A stretch of DNA of 64,000 nt from Rubrivivax sp. Lineage in GTDB: Bacteria > Pseudomonadota > Gammaproteobacteria > Burkholderiales > Burkholderiaceae_C. Below the pieces are notes generated by a model. It was not told the origin of the DNA. It ran no database searches and saw nothing but the letters and a program-made list of their open reading frames with translations. The stretch spans positions 1-64,000 of the forward strand of contig JADCGP010000022.1 of assembly GCA_020248915.1 (NCBI GenBank). Direction: 5' to 3'. The translations under genes and the position numbers were made by a program. Positions 46,364-54,984 of the stretch are shown in pieces (the stretch's first letter is position 1; each line of letters begins with the position of its first letter).

Positions 46364-47697
46364 CGCGCCGCCGCCTGGTCGACGACGACGGCGGCGCCCT
46401 CGCGCAGAGTGCCGCCTGCGATCTCGGTCCAGCGTCCGTCCGAAAGCCCGGGTACCACCGGCACCGCCACCGCGGCACCATCCTGCAGCACCCAGACCTG
46501 GCGTGCGTTGCCGGTCGTGCCGCCGGCGCGCCGTGCGCCCGGGCCTGGCGGCCGCGGCAGCAGGCGAGACAGCATCCCGCCGGGCGCGGAGGCCGCCGAA
46601 GCCGCGGCTGGCGGGGCGAAGCGCAGCGCGCTGCTGGGCACGAGCAGCACGTCGCGGCGCTCGACGGCGGCGATGGTGGCCACCGCGCTCATCCCAGGGC
46701 GCAGCCGCAACTCGTCGTTGGCCACGTCGAGTTCGGCCAGGTAGGTGACGACGTTGTCCTTGGTGGTCGAGCCGTAGCCGACGCGGCGGATCGTCGCCGG
46801 CCAGCTGCGCCCGGGCCAGGCGCTGACCGAGAAGCTCGCGTGCTGACCCTCGTGCACCTGGCCCACGTCGGCCTCGTCGATGTTGACCTGAAGCTTCATC
46901 CGCGCCAGGTCCTCGGCCACCACCAGCAGCGTGACGGCCTGCAGCGAGGCGGCCACGGCGTTGCCGGGATCGACGTTGCGGGCCAGCACCACCCCGTCGG
47001 CGGGCGAGCGGATCGAGGCCTTGGCCAGGTTGGTGGCGTCGGCGCGGGCGGCGGCCCGCGCATCGGCCACCGCGGCGCGTGCGGCGTCGGTGTCGGCCTG
47101 CGCGCGGGCGGCGGCCGACTGTGCGGCGTCGAGGTCCTGTGGCGCCGGGTACATGCCCTCGGACAGGCGCTGGATCCCGCGCTGCCGCTCGAGCCGGCGT
47201 GCCGCCTCGTCGCGCGCAAGCGCGGCCTGCTCGAGCCGCGCCTCGGCCGCGGCCAGTGCGGCGCGGGAGCGCTCGGCCTGGTCGCGCAGTCGCGAACTGT
47301 CCAGTTCGATCAGCAGCTGGCCCTTGTGCACGCGGTCGTTGACGTCGACCAGCACGCGCGCGACCGTGCCCGACAGCTCGCTGCCGATGCCGACGCTGCG
47401 CGTGGGTTGCAGCGTGCCGTTGGCGGTGACTCGCACCGCCAGGTCGCCGCGGCGCGCGGGCTCGGTCACGTAGCGCGGCGTGGCCGCGCCCAGCGCGCGC
47501 TCGCGCAGCCACCAGGCTGCCGTGGCGGCCACTGCCGCGAGCAGCAGCAAGCCCGCCCCCCACGCCGCGCGGCGGCGCCACGTCGGCGCCCGCCCGGTGC
47601 CGAGCAGCTCCATCCGGGCCGCCTGCTCGCGGTCGGAGTCGGTGGCCGGCAAGGAAGCGGCCCCGGAGCCTGCCTCGCGTGGTGGGGGCGCTTGCAT
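46360..47697 (-). CDS. MacA-like periplasmic adaptor (HlyD/RND MFP family)
   Basis: This 445-residue adaptor has an N-terminal membrane anchor (WGAGLLLLAAVAATAAWWL) and a lipoyl/barrel-sandwich domain (SVGIGSELSGTVARVLVDVND). A long alpha-helical hairpin spans residues about 135-235, and a beta-barrel contains EADVGQVHEGQHASF. The start at 47697 (MQAPPPREAG) is the first ATG with a homologous N-terminus. It is the first gene of the adaptor-ATPase-permease operon. An outer-membrane partner such as TolC is not in the window. Confidence 0.92.
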
Positions 47698-47938
47698 GTC
47701 GCTATCAGGCCCCGGCACGCGGGTGGCTGCCTTGCGCACGATCAAGCGTCGTCCGGGCAGACCGCAGCGGTGCCCCGGGCCGCCGCTGTGGCCCGCACGG
47801 CCCGGCGCGGCCACCGAAACACCCCCGCATGCCCCGTCATGCCGCGGTGCGTCATTGAGATCGCGCAAGGCGCGGCGAGCGGGGCGGCCGCAGACTGCAT
47901 TCGAGGGCCCGCCGAGGGCCCGCTTTCGGGAGACCACG

Positions 47939-48193
47939 ATGAGCAGCTTCGAATCCCGCGCGCTTCACCCGCTCCATCCCCAGGTGGGTGCCCCGGACCC
48001 GGAGCGCGACACGTCGCCGATCGTGCTCGACGGGGAGGATCTCGAGGTCGAGCCCAACGTCGCCGGTGCCCGCTGCGTGTTCAACGGCGTGGGCTATCCG
48101 ATAGGCCAGCGGGTGCAGAGCGGCAGCGAGGTGCTGCGCTGCGAGCCGCCGGGTGTCTGGGTGCGCGAGGCCGAGCTTGGCGACCTGCGCTGA
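47939..48193 (+). CDS. small DUF1496-like protein
   Basis: This 84-residue protein has a DUF1496-like core near residues 44-75 (ARCVFNGVGYPIGQRVQSG, then LRCEPPGVWV) with two cysteines. The ATG at 47939 follows GGGAGA. It is divergent from the MacA-like adaptor across about 240 bases in which I see no other gene. Function is unknown. Confidence 0.7.
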   Translation: MSSFESRALHPLHPQVGAPDPERDTSPIVLDGEDLEVEPNVAGARCVFNGVGYPIGQRVQSGSEVLRCEPPGVWVREAELGDLR

Positions 48194-48329
48194 GAGACAG
48201 GGTCTTGGGCGCGGGAGCCGGGCCGTGGTCGCGAGGTCGCCGGCAACGCCACGCGAGCTTGGTTTGAGCCGGCTCAACGTCGCTGCGGGGCTCCGCGTGC
48301 AGACTGCTTCCACGACACCCGAGCGAGCC

Positions 48330-48650
48330 ATGAAGCCTTCCCATCCGCCTGCCGTCCGCCGTCCGCCGCCGCTGCGTCGCCGTGGGGCGGCGCGTGCCAT
48401 CGCCGAGCATCCGCCCGAGCAGGCTGCCGGCAATGGCCTGGTCGAGCACCCGGACGGTTGGTACTGGGCGGCCGCCGACGGACTGCAGCAGTTCGGGCCC
48501 TTCGAGACCGCCCAGCAGGCGCGCGCCGACCGCGACCGCTCCAGCGAGCAGTCGGTCGACGACTTCGAGACCGAGCGCGAGGCCGAGATTGACCTCGGCG
48601 TGGCCGATGCGGTGCACGAGGATCGCGATGCGCTGGACCCCGATCGCTGA
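48330..48650 (+). CDS. small conserved acidic protein of unknown function
   Basis: This 106-residue protein has a basic start (RRPPPLRRRG), then GWYWAAADGLQQFGPFET and a highly acidic tail (DDFETEREAEIDLGVADA). Similar short proteins with a DGxYWxA...FGPFET core occur in Burkholderiales. I do not know their function. It stands 22 bases before the next lipoprotein gene. Confidence 0.65.
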   Translation: MKPSHPPAVRRPPPLRRRGAARAIAEHPPEQAAGNGLVEHPDGWYWAAADGLQQFGPFETAQQARADRDRSSEQSVDDFETEREAEIDLGVADAVHEDRDALDPDR

Positions 48651-48672
48651 GACGAGGCGCAGAGGCGCTGCG

Positions 48673-49173
48673 ATGGATCGGGTCGCGGGCAGCCTGCAGG
48701 CCGGCGGCGTGTGGCTGCGGCCGCACGGGGCCCGGTCGTGGGTCGTGATGGCAGCGGCGCTCGGCACGCTGTGGGCCGGCTGCGCCTCGGCGCCCTCCGG
48801 GCCCGGGGTCACCGTGCTGCCGGGTCGCGGCCTGCCGTTCGAGCAGTTCACGCGCGACGACCAGCAGTGCCGCGCCTGGGCCGCGCACTCCGTGGGCATC
48901 CCCGGACACGAGGCCGAGGCCCGGGCGGTGGCGTCGACGATGGCCGCCGGCGCCGCGATCGGCGCGCTGGCCGGGGCCGTGGTCGGCGGGCACCACGACG
49001 CCGCCACCGGTGCCGTGGCCGGAGCGGCCGTGGGCGCCGCGGTGGCTGCGGGCGACAGCCGCGCGTCCGCTCGCGACGCCCAGCGCCGCTACGACATCGC
49101 CTACCAGCAGTGCATGCACGCCAAGGGGCACCAGGTCCCGGGTGCCGGTGCGGCGGCGCCGCCACCGCGCTGA
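48673..49173 (+). CDS. glycine-zipper lipoprotein
   Basis: This 166-residue protein has a lipoprotein signal (VVMAAALGTLWAGC, Cys near 37). The glycine-zipper segment GAAIGALAGAVVGGHHDAATGAVAGAAVGAAVAAG (residues about 98-132) forms two alternating helices. The end AYQQCMHAKGHQVPG is common in this lipoprotein type. The ATG at 48673 lies 22 bases after the previous stop. It probably sits in the outer membrane. Confidence 0.8.
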   Translation: MDRVAGSLQAGGVWLRPHGARSWVVMAAALGTLWAGCASAPSGPGVTVLPGRGLPFEQFTRDDQQCRAWAAHSVGIPGHEAEARAVASTMAAGAAIGALAGAVVGGHHDAATGAVAGAAVGAAVAAGDSRASARDAQRRYDIAYQQCMHAKGHQVPGAGAAAPPPR

Positions 49174-49301
49174 GGTGTCACCGCGCCTGGACCAGGAAGG
49201 CGAGGCCGGCGAGTCGCTGCTGACGTGTCGGGGCTGCGGGCGAAGAGGGGGCGCAGCGTCGCGGTCGGCCGGCTCGCATATCTGACGTGCAGGGGGAACG
49301 A

Positions 49302-50036
49302 ATGTCCAGCCCGCTGTTCCGCAACCGGCTCGATGCCGCCGAGGCGCTGGCCGGGCGCCTGCTGCAGGAAGACCTGCCGCCGCCGCGCGTGGTGCTCGCG
49401 CTGCCGCGCGGGGGCGTGCCCATCGGAGCTGTCGTCGCGCGCCGGCTCGGCGCGGCGCTCGACCTGCTGCTGGTGCGCAAGATCGGTGCCCCCTGGCAGC
49501 CCGAACTCGCGGTGGCCGCGGTGGTCGATGCGGGTGCGCCCGAACTGGTGGTGGACGAGGGCCTCGCGCTTCGCGCCGGCGCAGACGCCGCCTACGTCCT
49601 GCGCCGCCGCGACGAGGAGTGGCGCGAGATCCTGCGCCGGCGCACGGCCTACCTGTCGGGCCGCGCGCGCGTGCCGCTCGGCGGCGCGACAGTGATCGTC
49701 GTCGACGATGGGATCGCCACCGGCACGACGGTGCGCGCGGCGCTGCGCGCACTGCAGCGCAGCGGCGCGGCCCGCCTGGTGCTCGCCGTGCCCGTGGCGC
49801 CGCCCGAGGCGGTCGACGCGTTGCGCGCCGAGGTCGACCGCGTGGTCTGCCTGGCCGAGCCTTCGCCGTTCCGGGCGATCGGCGAGCACTATGCCGACTT
49901 CCACCAGGTCGGTGATGCGGAGGTGCTCGCCGCCCTGGAGGCCGCCGACGGGATGCCAGCGGCCTCGGCAGCGACTGTCGGCCGGACTTCGGACGCGGCG
50001 GCCTCTGCCGCACAGGCGTCTGCAGCACGGCGTTGA
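49302..50036 (+). CDS. phosphoribosyltransferase-family protein
   Basis: This 244-residue protein has the PRTase fold with the PRPP-binding motif VIVVDDGIATGTTVRAAL (residues about 132-149) and an early LALPRGGVPIGAVVA. The ATG at 49302 with AGGGGGAA before it is chosen. The C-terminal 25 residues are Ala/Ser-rich. These enzymes (often annotated as phosphoribosyltransferase next to erythromycin-esterase-like genes) have no assigned substrate. Confidence 0.86.
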   Translation: MSSPLFRNRLDAAEALAGRLLQEDLPPPRVVLALPRGGVPIGAVVARRLGAALDLLLVRKIGAPWQPELAVAAVVDAGAPELVVDEGLALRAGADAAYVLRRRDEEWREILRRRTAYLSGRARVPLGGATVIVVDDGIATGTTVRAALRALQRSGAARLVLAVPVAPPEAVDALRAEVDRVVCLAEPSPFRAIGEHYADFHQVGDAEVLAALEAADGMPAASAATVGRTSDAAASAAQASAARR

Positions 50037-50138
50037 CCGGAAGGGGCTCCCCTTGGCGCGGGCGATCCGGCCCGGCCAGCGGCGCGCCGAGCGGCCGCGC
50101 GGGCAAGCCCGGACTTGAGGTGCACTTGCACCAGACGC

Positions 50139-50600
50139 TCAGTGCTTGTGGCCGTGCCCTGCGGTGGCGGCCGCGGCGCGCACCGTGGCCTTGACCTCGA
50201 CGCTGTCGCGCTTGCCGCCGCTGTCGAACAGCAGCGTCACGGGCACCGTGTCGCCGGGCTGCAGCGGCTGGCGCAGGTCCATCAGCATCACGTGGAAGCC
50301 GCCGGGCTTGAGCTCGACGGTGCGGCCCGCCGGCAGGTCGATGCCGGCGACGGCCCGCATCCGCATCACGTTGCCGTCCATCGACATCTCGTGGATCTCG
50401 ACCACGCCGGCCACGGGCGACGCGGCGCCGACGAGGCGGGAGGGTTGTGCGGACGTGAGCTGCACGAACATGCCGGTGGCACGTTGCTGTGCCGCCGTGC
50501 CGCGGACCCAGGGATCCTTGATGCTGACCTGGGCGGCTGCAGGCAGCGCGGCGGTCAGGGCAAATGCGGCCAGTGCCGCGGCGAGGGGAGAGCGGTTCAT
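50139..50600 (-). CDS. PCu(A)C copper chaperone
   Basis: This 153-residue periplasmic copper chaperone has a signal peptide (ALAAFALTAALPAAAQ). The copper(I) ligands are spaced as in the family: HEMSM in the first part and GGFHVMLM about 35 residues later. The C-terminus is His-rich (GHGHKH), which could hold extra metal. It delivers copper to cytochrome oxidase in relatives. It adjoins a DUF2946 gene and the zinc-type transporter genes. Confidence 0.93.
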   Translation of the reverse strand: MNRSPLAAALAAFALTAALPAAAQVSIKDPWVRGTAAQQRATGMFVQLTSAQPSRLVGAASPVAGVVEIHEMSMDGNVMRMRAVAGIDLPAGRTVELKPGGFHVMLMDLRQPLQPGDTVPVTLLFDSGGKRDSVEVKATVRAAAATAGHGHKH

Positions 50601-50750
50601 CGGGAACTCCGTGTCGTCAGTCTGGGCCGGGTTGGCGCGGGGGACGGCATGCGCGGACGCATGCCGGGCAGCGCCAACGCGGCCATGGCGCACGCCGTTG
50701 CGCGGCGCGGTGGAGGTCTCGGGCAGCGTGCGTGCCCGCGGCGGGGTCGT

Positions 50751-51194
50751 TCAGCAGTGGGCCGGGGGCGCGCGCGGCTGCGCCGCGATCCGCGGACCTG
50801 CAGCGGCCGGGCGCTCGCCGGAGACGGGCGCGGCGCGGTCGGGACCTCGCGCAGGCACCGGCGCCTCCAGGTTGCCCGGCGGCAACGCGCCGCAGGATCC
50901 TCCCAACGCACAGAACGCGCACAGCCCGGCCGGATCGGCGCCGGCGGGGCTGCCGGGGCCGCTGCGGCCGTCGGCGCTCCCGAGATCCTCGGTGCCGCCG
51001 ACCGCCCGCGCTGCAACGCTGCGCAGGCCCTGGGTCGTGCAGACCTCGAAGCGGCCATCGAGGTCCGGTGCCGACCTCGGCGCCAGCGCGTGCGACACGG
51101 CCGGCGCAAGCGTCGCGAGCAGCACCGACAGCGCCGCCAGCAGCGCGGTCCAGCGCGACGGCGAGCGGTGTCGGACGGATGCAGGCCGAGCCAC
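50751..51194 (-). CDS. DUF2946-family protein
   Basis: This 147-residue protein has one hydrophobic N-terminal helix (WTALLAALSVLLATLAPAVSHAL) and the DUF2946 CTTQG...CAFCALGG cysteine pattern. These often adjoin copper genes and may bind metal in the periplasm. The GTG at 51194 is chosen, and a GTG at 51239 would add 15 residues. A TACAAT box on the minus strand at 51203-51208 could be its -10. Confidence 0.78.
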   Translation of the reverse strand: MARPASVRHRSPSRWTALLAALSVLLATLAPAVSHALAPRSAPDLDGRFEVCTTQGLRSVAARAVGGTEDLGSADGRSGPGSPAGADPAGLCAFCALGGSCGALPPGNLEAPVPARGPDRAAPVSGERPAAAGPRIAAQPRAPPAHC

Positions 51195-51272
51195 ACCGGG
51201 ATTGTAGGAGTGGCGCTGCGCACGGCGCGGACCCCGCACGCCAGGCCAACAGCGTGCGTACCGGAGCGCCGC

Positions 51273-52016
51273 TCAGTGCTTCGGTGCGGCCGCACCTCGC
51301 AGCCGCGGGGCAAGGCAACTGGCCGCACCGCACGCGGCCAGGGCCAGCGCGACCAGCGGTCCGCTCGGCGCGTCGAGGAACCATGAGGCCGCCAACCCGG
51401 CCAGTGCAGCCGCGACCACCACGCCCGCAGCGGCCAGCGCGCCGTGACCCGCGCGTTGCCACAGGCCCGGGGCGATCAGGGCACCGAACACGACGAACAG
51501 ACCCAGCGCCTGCACGGCGAGGCTCGCCACCAGGGCGAAGGAGACGTAGAACCAGTGGTCGCCTTCGATGCGGCGTCCGCTCGCGGCCACGGCCACCGCG
51601 CAGGCGGCCAGCACGCCCACCTGGCTCCAGTCGGTCCACAGCACGTCGGCCGCCAGCAGGGCCTGCAGGTGCTCGGCGCCGTGCGCGTCGCCGCGCGCGA
51701 CCAGCAACGCGGCGCAGGCGCAGGCCACGTAGACCAGACCGATCAAGGCCTCGCGGTGTTCGGGCCAGCCCCGGGCCAGCCCCGCGACCAGTGCCGCCGC
51801 GCCCAGGGCGCCTGCGCAGGCCGCGACTTGGGTCCACGGCCAGGGCGGGTGATCCCCGAGCGCCAGCGCCGCAAGCGCTGCCGCCGCGGCGGCCTGCGCC
51901 ACCGCCAGGTCGATGAACACGACGCCGCGGCGCAGCACCTGGGCGCCCAGGGGCGCCAGCGCCAGCACCGCGGCCACCAGCGCCAGTGCCGGCGCGAGCA
52001 TCCACAGCGCGCTCAT
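51273..52016 (-). CDS. ABC-3-family metal transporter permease (ZnuB-like)
   Basis: This 247-residue permease has about seven helices with the ABC-3 pattern: VLRRGVVFIDLAVAQAAAAAALAA near the start and LFVVFGALIAPGLWQR near residue 175. Its ATG at 52016 overlaps the stop of the binding-protein gene (ATGA). It should move Zn2+ (or Mn2+) through the inner membrane with a separate ATPase. No ATPase gene is found beside it, which is unusual. Confidence 0.9.
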   Translation of the reverse strand: MSALWMLAPALALVAAVLALAPLGAQVLRRGVVFIDLAVAQAAAAAALAALALGDHPPWPWTQVAACAGALGAAALVAGLARGWPEHREALIGLVYVACACAALLVARGDAHGAEHLQALLAADVLWTDWSQVGVLAACAVAVAASGRRIEGDHWFYVSFALVASLAVQALGLFVVFGALIAPGLWQRAGHGALAAAGVVVAAALAGLAASWFLDAPSGPLVALALAACGAASCLAPRLRGAAAPKH

Positions 52017-52948
52017 CCGCGCCGGACCAGCGCGTTTACGAGCCGGTCGAACCAGCGGCCGAGGGCGTCCGGCGCCTCGGGGTCCTCCACCGTGGCGGGC
52101 AACTGCAGCACAGGCACCTGCCCGCCGAGCTGCCGCGCCAGCCAGTGGCCCGCGCGCGGGTCCTGGAAGGCGCTCACGACGACCGCGGCCGGGGGGCGTT
52201 CGCGCAGCTGCTCCAGCAGCCGCTGCAGGTGTCCGGGCGTCGGGCTCAGACCGGGCCGGGGCTCGAGGTCGGCAACCTGCTGCACGCCCAGCCAGGCCCA
52301 CAGGTAGCCGAAGCTCGCGTGCTGCGCAACGACCCGTGCCCCGCGCAGGCCCGCGGCCTGCTGCTCCCAGCGCGCGATGCGCGACGGCCATTCGGCTGCG
52401 AACGCGTCGTGCCGCTGCGCCACCGCGACGGCCTGCGCCGGAAACAGCAGCTGCAGCCGCGCGCTCCACGCGCGTGCAACCTCGAGCAGGCGGCGCGGGT
52501 CGGCGTGCAGGTGGGGGTTGCCTTCGGCGTGCACGTCGCCGGCGAACGGGTTGCCGCCGGCGCCTGGGCGCGGGTCGATCAGCGTCGTCGCCGAGGCGGC
52601 CAGGAACAGGCCGGGGGCGCCGTCCTGGACGCGCGGGTTGCCGGCCCGTTGCTGGAGGGTCGGCAGCCACCCTGCCTCCAGCGAGGCCCCCGTGCAGATG
52701 GCGGCGTCGGCGCCACGCAACTGGGCGATCAGCGCGGGCCGCGCCTCGATGTGATGCGGGTCCTGACCCGCGTGTGTGGCCACGTGCAGCCTTGCGGCCG
52801 GCAGCAGGATGTGGGTCAGCGCCGCCCACTCGGGCTCGCAGGCGAAGATGGTTTGCGCAGCCGCCGGGCGGCCCAACGCGGCCAGCAGCGCCAGCAGCGC
52901 CAGCGCGGCCGCCCGCAGGCCGCGGCCCCGTTCAGAACGCGTGGGCAC
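52013..52948 (-). CDS. metal-binding periplasmic protein (ZnuA-like)
   Basis: This 311-residue cluster-9 solute-binding protein has a signal peptide (LRAAALALLALLAALGRPAAA). Candidate metal ligands are in DPHHIEARP, GNPHLHADP and HASFGYLW. The long His-rich loop of classic ZnuA is short here (residues about 125-145). The GTG start at 52948 lies inside the last codons of the outer-membrane protein gene (17-base overlap). It binds zinc or a similar metal and hands it to the permease. Confidence 0.88.
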   Translation of the reverse strand: MPTRSERGRGLRAAALALLALLAALGRPAAAQTIFACEPEWAALTHILLPAARLHVATHAGQDPHHIEARPALIAQLRGADAAICTGASLEAGWLPTLQQRAGNPRVQDGAPGLFLAASATTLIDPRPGAGGNPFAGDVHAEGNPHLHADPRRLLEVARAWSARLQLLFPAQAVAVAQRHDAFAAEWPSRIARWEQQAAGLRGARVVAQHASFGYLWAWLGVQQVADLEPRPGLSPTPGHLQRLLEQLRERPPAAVVVSAFQDPRAGHWLARQLGGQVPVLQLPATVEDPEAPDALGRWFDRLVNALVRRG

Positions 52949-54107
52949 CGTGCACTCCCAGCGAGACCACGTACTGCAGGGCCACGGAGCGGCGCGCGGG
53001 GGACTCGAACCCGAGCGCGCCGCCCTGGCGCGAGAGCTGCAGCCGAAGCGACTGCATGTGCGAGGGTTTCCAGGCCAGCATCACGGCCCGCTCCCGCAGT
53101 CGTCCCGTCTCGAAGTGATCCTCGTGTGGCATCGATACGCGCAGCTGGTCGATGCGGGCTCCGGCCTCCCAGTGCGGGTCGAAGCGCCACACGGCCGACA
53201 GCGCCACCGCATCATGCCGCTGCCCGCTGCCGGCGTGCGGAGCGACCCCGGACACCCGCGCCGCCTCCAGCGTCAGCCGCAACTGCTGCTCACGGTTGTT
53301 GCCGCCGGGAGCCCACTTCCACGTGGCGTCGAGCATCCAGGTGCGGCGGCCGCCGAAGCGGGCGCCGTGGCCGTGGTCGTGGTCGTGCCCCTCGCCTTCA
53401 TGCGCCGCGCCGTGTTCCTCCGCGTCCTCGACAGCGGCCGTGCGTCGGTTGTGCAGGTACGACAGCCCCAGCTGCCAGCTGTGAGCGCGGCCGAGATCGC
53501 CTCCGGTTCGTGCCACCAGGGTCGCGGCCCCGGCCCCACCGCGCGGCGGGTCGGCCTCGGGCACGAGCTTGCGACCGCGAAACAGTTCGGCGCCGACCAT
53601 CCAGTACTGCGCGGTGGGCAGCGTCAGGTTGACGCGCACGCCGTCGTCGAACCAGTGCCCGCCCAGCAGGGCGCGATGCAGCAGCGGCCGCTCGACGAAG
53701 TCATCCGCATGAGGGTGCTGCGAGTTCAGGTGGCCGACCTGCGAGGCGAAGCGCCCCGCGCGCGCGACCACGCCGCCCGGCAGCGTCCGTGTCTGCACCC
53801 AGGCTTCCTCGATGCCGGTCTCGACGGTGCCGTCGTGAGTGGCCACCACCGAGGTCAACTGCGCCGCGAGGTGCCGCCCGACCGGGCCCGACGCGGTGAG
53901 GTCGGAGTGACCGAGTTGCAGCCCCGCGCTGCGGCCGCCGAGCTCGAGCTCGCGCGAGGTCGATGCCAGGTCGATCACCGCGCCGAACTGCCAGGCCGCG
54001 CCGCTGTCGCGCGGCTGCGCCTGCGGTGCTGGCGACGCGGCGAGCAGGCACAGCGCCGCAGCGGCCGGCGCTGCGCGTCGGCGGCCGGGCCGGGAAGTGG
54101 GAATCAT
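52932..54107 (-). CDS. His-rich outer-membrane beta-barrel protein, zinc-locus associated
   Basis: This 391-residue protein has a signal peptide (RRAAPAAAALCLLAASPAPQAQ) and a barrel of repeating amphipathic strands ending in VVSLGVHGAHAF. One loop near residue 220 is strongly His/Glu/Asp-rich (EEHGAAHEGEGHDHDHGHG), a likely metal-binding surface. It heads the minus-strand metal operon and faces the Fur-family gene across the probable operator. Similar proteins stand next to zinc uptake genes in Burkholderiales. A role in zinc passage through the outer membrane is inferred. Confidence 0.82.
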   Translation of the reverse strand: MIPTSRPGRRRAAPAAAALCLLAASPAPQAQPRDSGAAWQFGAVIDLASTSRELELGGRSAGLQLGHSDLTASGPVGRHLAAQLTSVVATHDGTVETGIEEAWVQTRTLPGGVVARAGRFASQVGHLNSQHPHADDFVERPLLHRALLGGHWFDDGVRVNLTLPTAQYWMVGAELFRGRKLVPEADPPRGGAGAATLVARTGGDLGRAHSWQLGLSYLHNRRTAAVEDAEEHGAAHEGEGHDHDHGHGARFGGRRTWMLDATWKWAPGGNNREQQLRLTLEAARVSGVAPHAGSGQRHDAVALSAVWRFDPHWEAGARIDQLRVSMPHEDHFETGRLRERAVMLAWKPSHMQSLRLQLSRQGGALGFESPARRSVALQYVVSLGVHGAHAF

Positions 54108-54134
54108 CGTTCGCGCTCCTTGGGACAGTGAGGA

Positions 54135-54158
54135 CCGGGCAGGCGATTGCCTGCCCGG
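54135..54158. repeat. perfect 10-bp hairpin in the metal-operon leader
   Basis: CCGGGCAGGC (54135-54144), GATT and GCCTGCCCGG (54149-54158) form an exact stem with a four-base loop. It lies just upstream of the outer-membrane protein gene's ATG (54107, minus strand), so it would be in its leader RNA, or act as a protein-binding dyad. Confidence 0.85.
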
Positions 54159-54171
54159 TGGGGCGCCGATA

Positions 54172-54189
54172 ATAACGAGAACGCGTTAT
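54172..54189. promoter_or_regulatory. probable Zur/Fur-type operator ATAACG-N6-CGTTAT
   Basis: Perfect 6-base arms ATAACG (54172-54177) and CGTTAT (54184-54189) lie in an AT-rich island between the divergent metal operon and the Fur-family gene. Fur-family operators are AT-rich dyads of this size, so control of both genes by this regulator is likely. Confidence 0.6.
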
Positions 54190-54251
54190 CAATAAAAGGT
54201 TCCAAGTCCATGACCTGCGTGGCGCTGCTGGCGTTCGGCTACGCTCCGGAA

Positions 54252-54707
54252 ATGGAAAGAAACACCCGGCAGCGCTTCGCCATCCGCGAGGCCATCGCGC
54301 GCGCCGGGCGCCCGCTGCTGCCGCAGGAGGTGCTGCAGGCGGCTCAGGCCGATGCCCCGGGGCTGGGCATCGCGACCGTCTACCGCAACCTGAGGCAGAT
54401 GGTCGAGCAGGGCGAGCTGCGCGCCGTGATGCTGCCCGGCGACAGCGCCCGCTACGAGGCCTGTGATGCCGGACACCATCACCACTTCCAGTGCCGTGCC
54501 TGCCTGCGCGTTTTCGAGGTGCAGGCCTGCCCGGGCAACCTGTCAGGTTTGGCGCCGGCAGGATTCACGGTCGAGGACCACGACCTCACGCTGTATGGCC
54601 GGTGCCGCGACTGCGCCACGGCGCGCCAGCCCCGCTCAGCGCCGGCACGTGCAGACAAGCCGCCTGCCCGGGCTGGCGCCGGCGTTCAGGTCCATCGTCG
54701 TCGCTGA
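54252..54707 (+). CDS. Fur-family transcriptional regulator (Zur-like)
   Basis: This 151-residue Fur-family repressor begins MERNTRQRFAIREAI, the common start for this family in Burkholderiales. I prefer it to an in-frame ATG at 54210. The winged helix holds LGIATVYRNLRQMVEQGEL. Metal ligands are likely in CDAGHHHHFQCRACLRVFEV and GRCRDCA, which together give the two CxxC pairs of a structural zinc site. The last 25 residues are basic and non-conserved. Divergence from the ZnuA/ZnuB genes suggests a zinc-sensing Zur. Confidence 0.88.
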   Translation: MERNTRQRFAIREAIARAGRPLLPQEVLQAAQADAPGLGIATVYRNLRQMVEQGELRAVMLPGDSARYEACDAGHHHHFQCRACLRVFEVQACPGNLSGLAPAGFTVEDHDLTLYGRCRDCATARQPRSAPARADKPPARAGAGVQVHRRR

Positions 54708-54890
54708 GTCCGCCGAGACTCTGCCCGGAGCGGTACGTGCAGCGCCGGCCCGTGCCGGCGCCGGCGTTCGAGGGCGAGCCCGGACGGAAGGCGCCGGGAC
54801 GCGAGGCTTCGCGCAGGACCTGCGGCCAGGCACGGCCGACATCGGATGCTCAGAAGCGAACGCGCGCCTCTTCGGGGGCCGTAAACCAAC

Positions 54891-54938
54891 AAGGCCCCTC
54901 TCGGGGCCGTAGAGCAAAACGGCCCCTCTCGGGGCCGT
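54891..54938. terminator. tandem GGCCCC-TCTC-GGGGCC hairpins
   Basis: Two near-identical hairpins lie at 54893-54908 and 54919-54938. The second has 8-bp arms ACGGCCCC and GGGGCCGT. They stand between the Fur-family gene and the convergent zinc-ribbon gene, where terminators are expected for either strand. A third, weaker GGGGGCC copy lies just before. Confidence 0.5.
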
Positions 54939-54984
54939 GTGCACCCACCGGGCCGGCTGCTGCCGGCACCACCGGGTACGGGGT

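Noticed and set aside
50041..50054. AAGGGGCTCCCCTT palindrome as terminator
   Set aside because: The loop of two bases is too small for a stable hairpin and no T-run follows. At most it is a chance palindrome between convergent genes.
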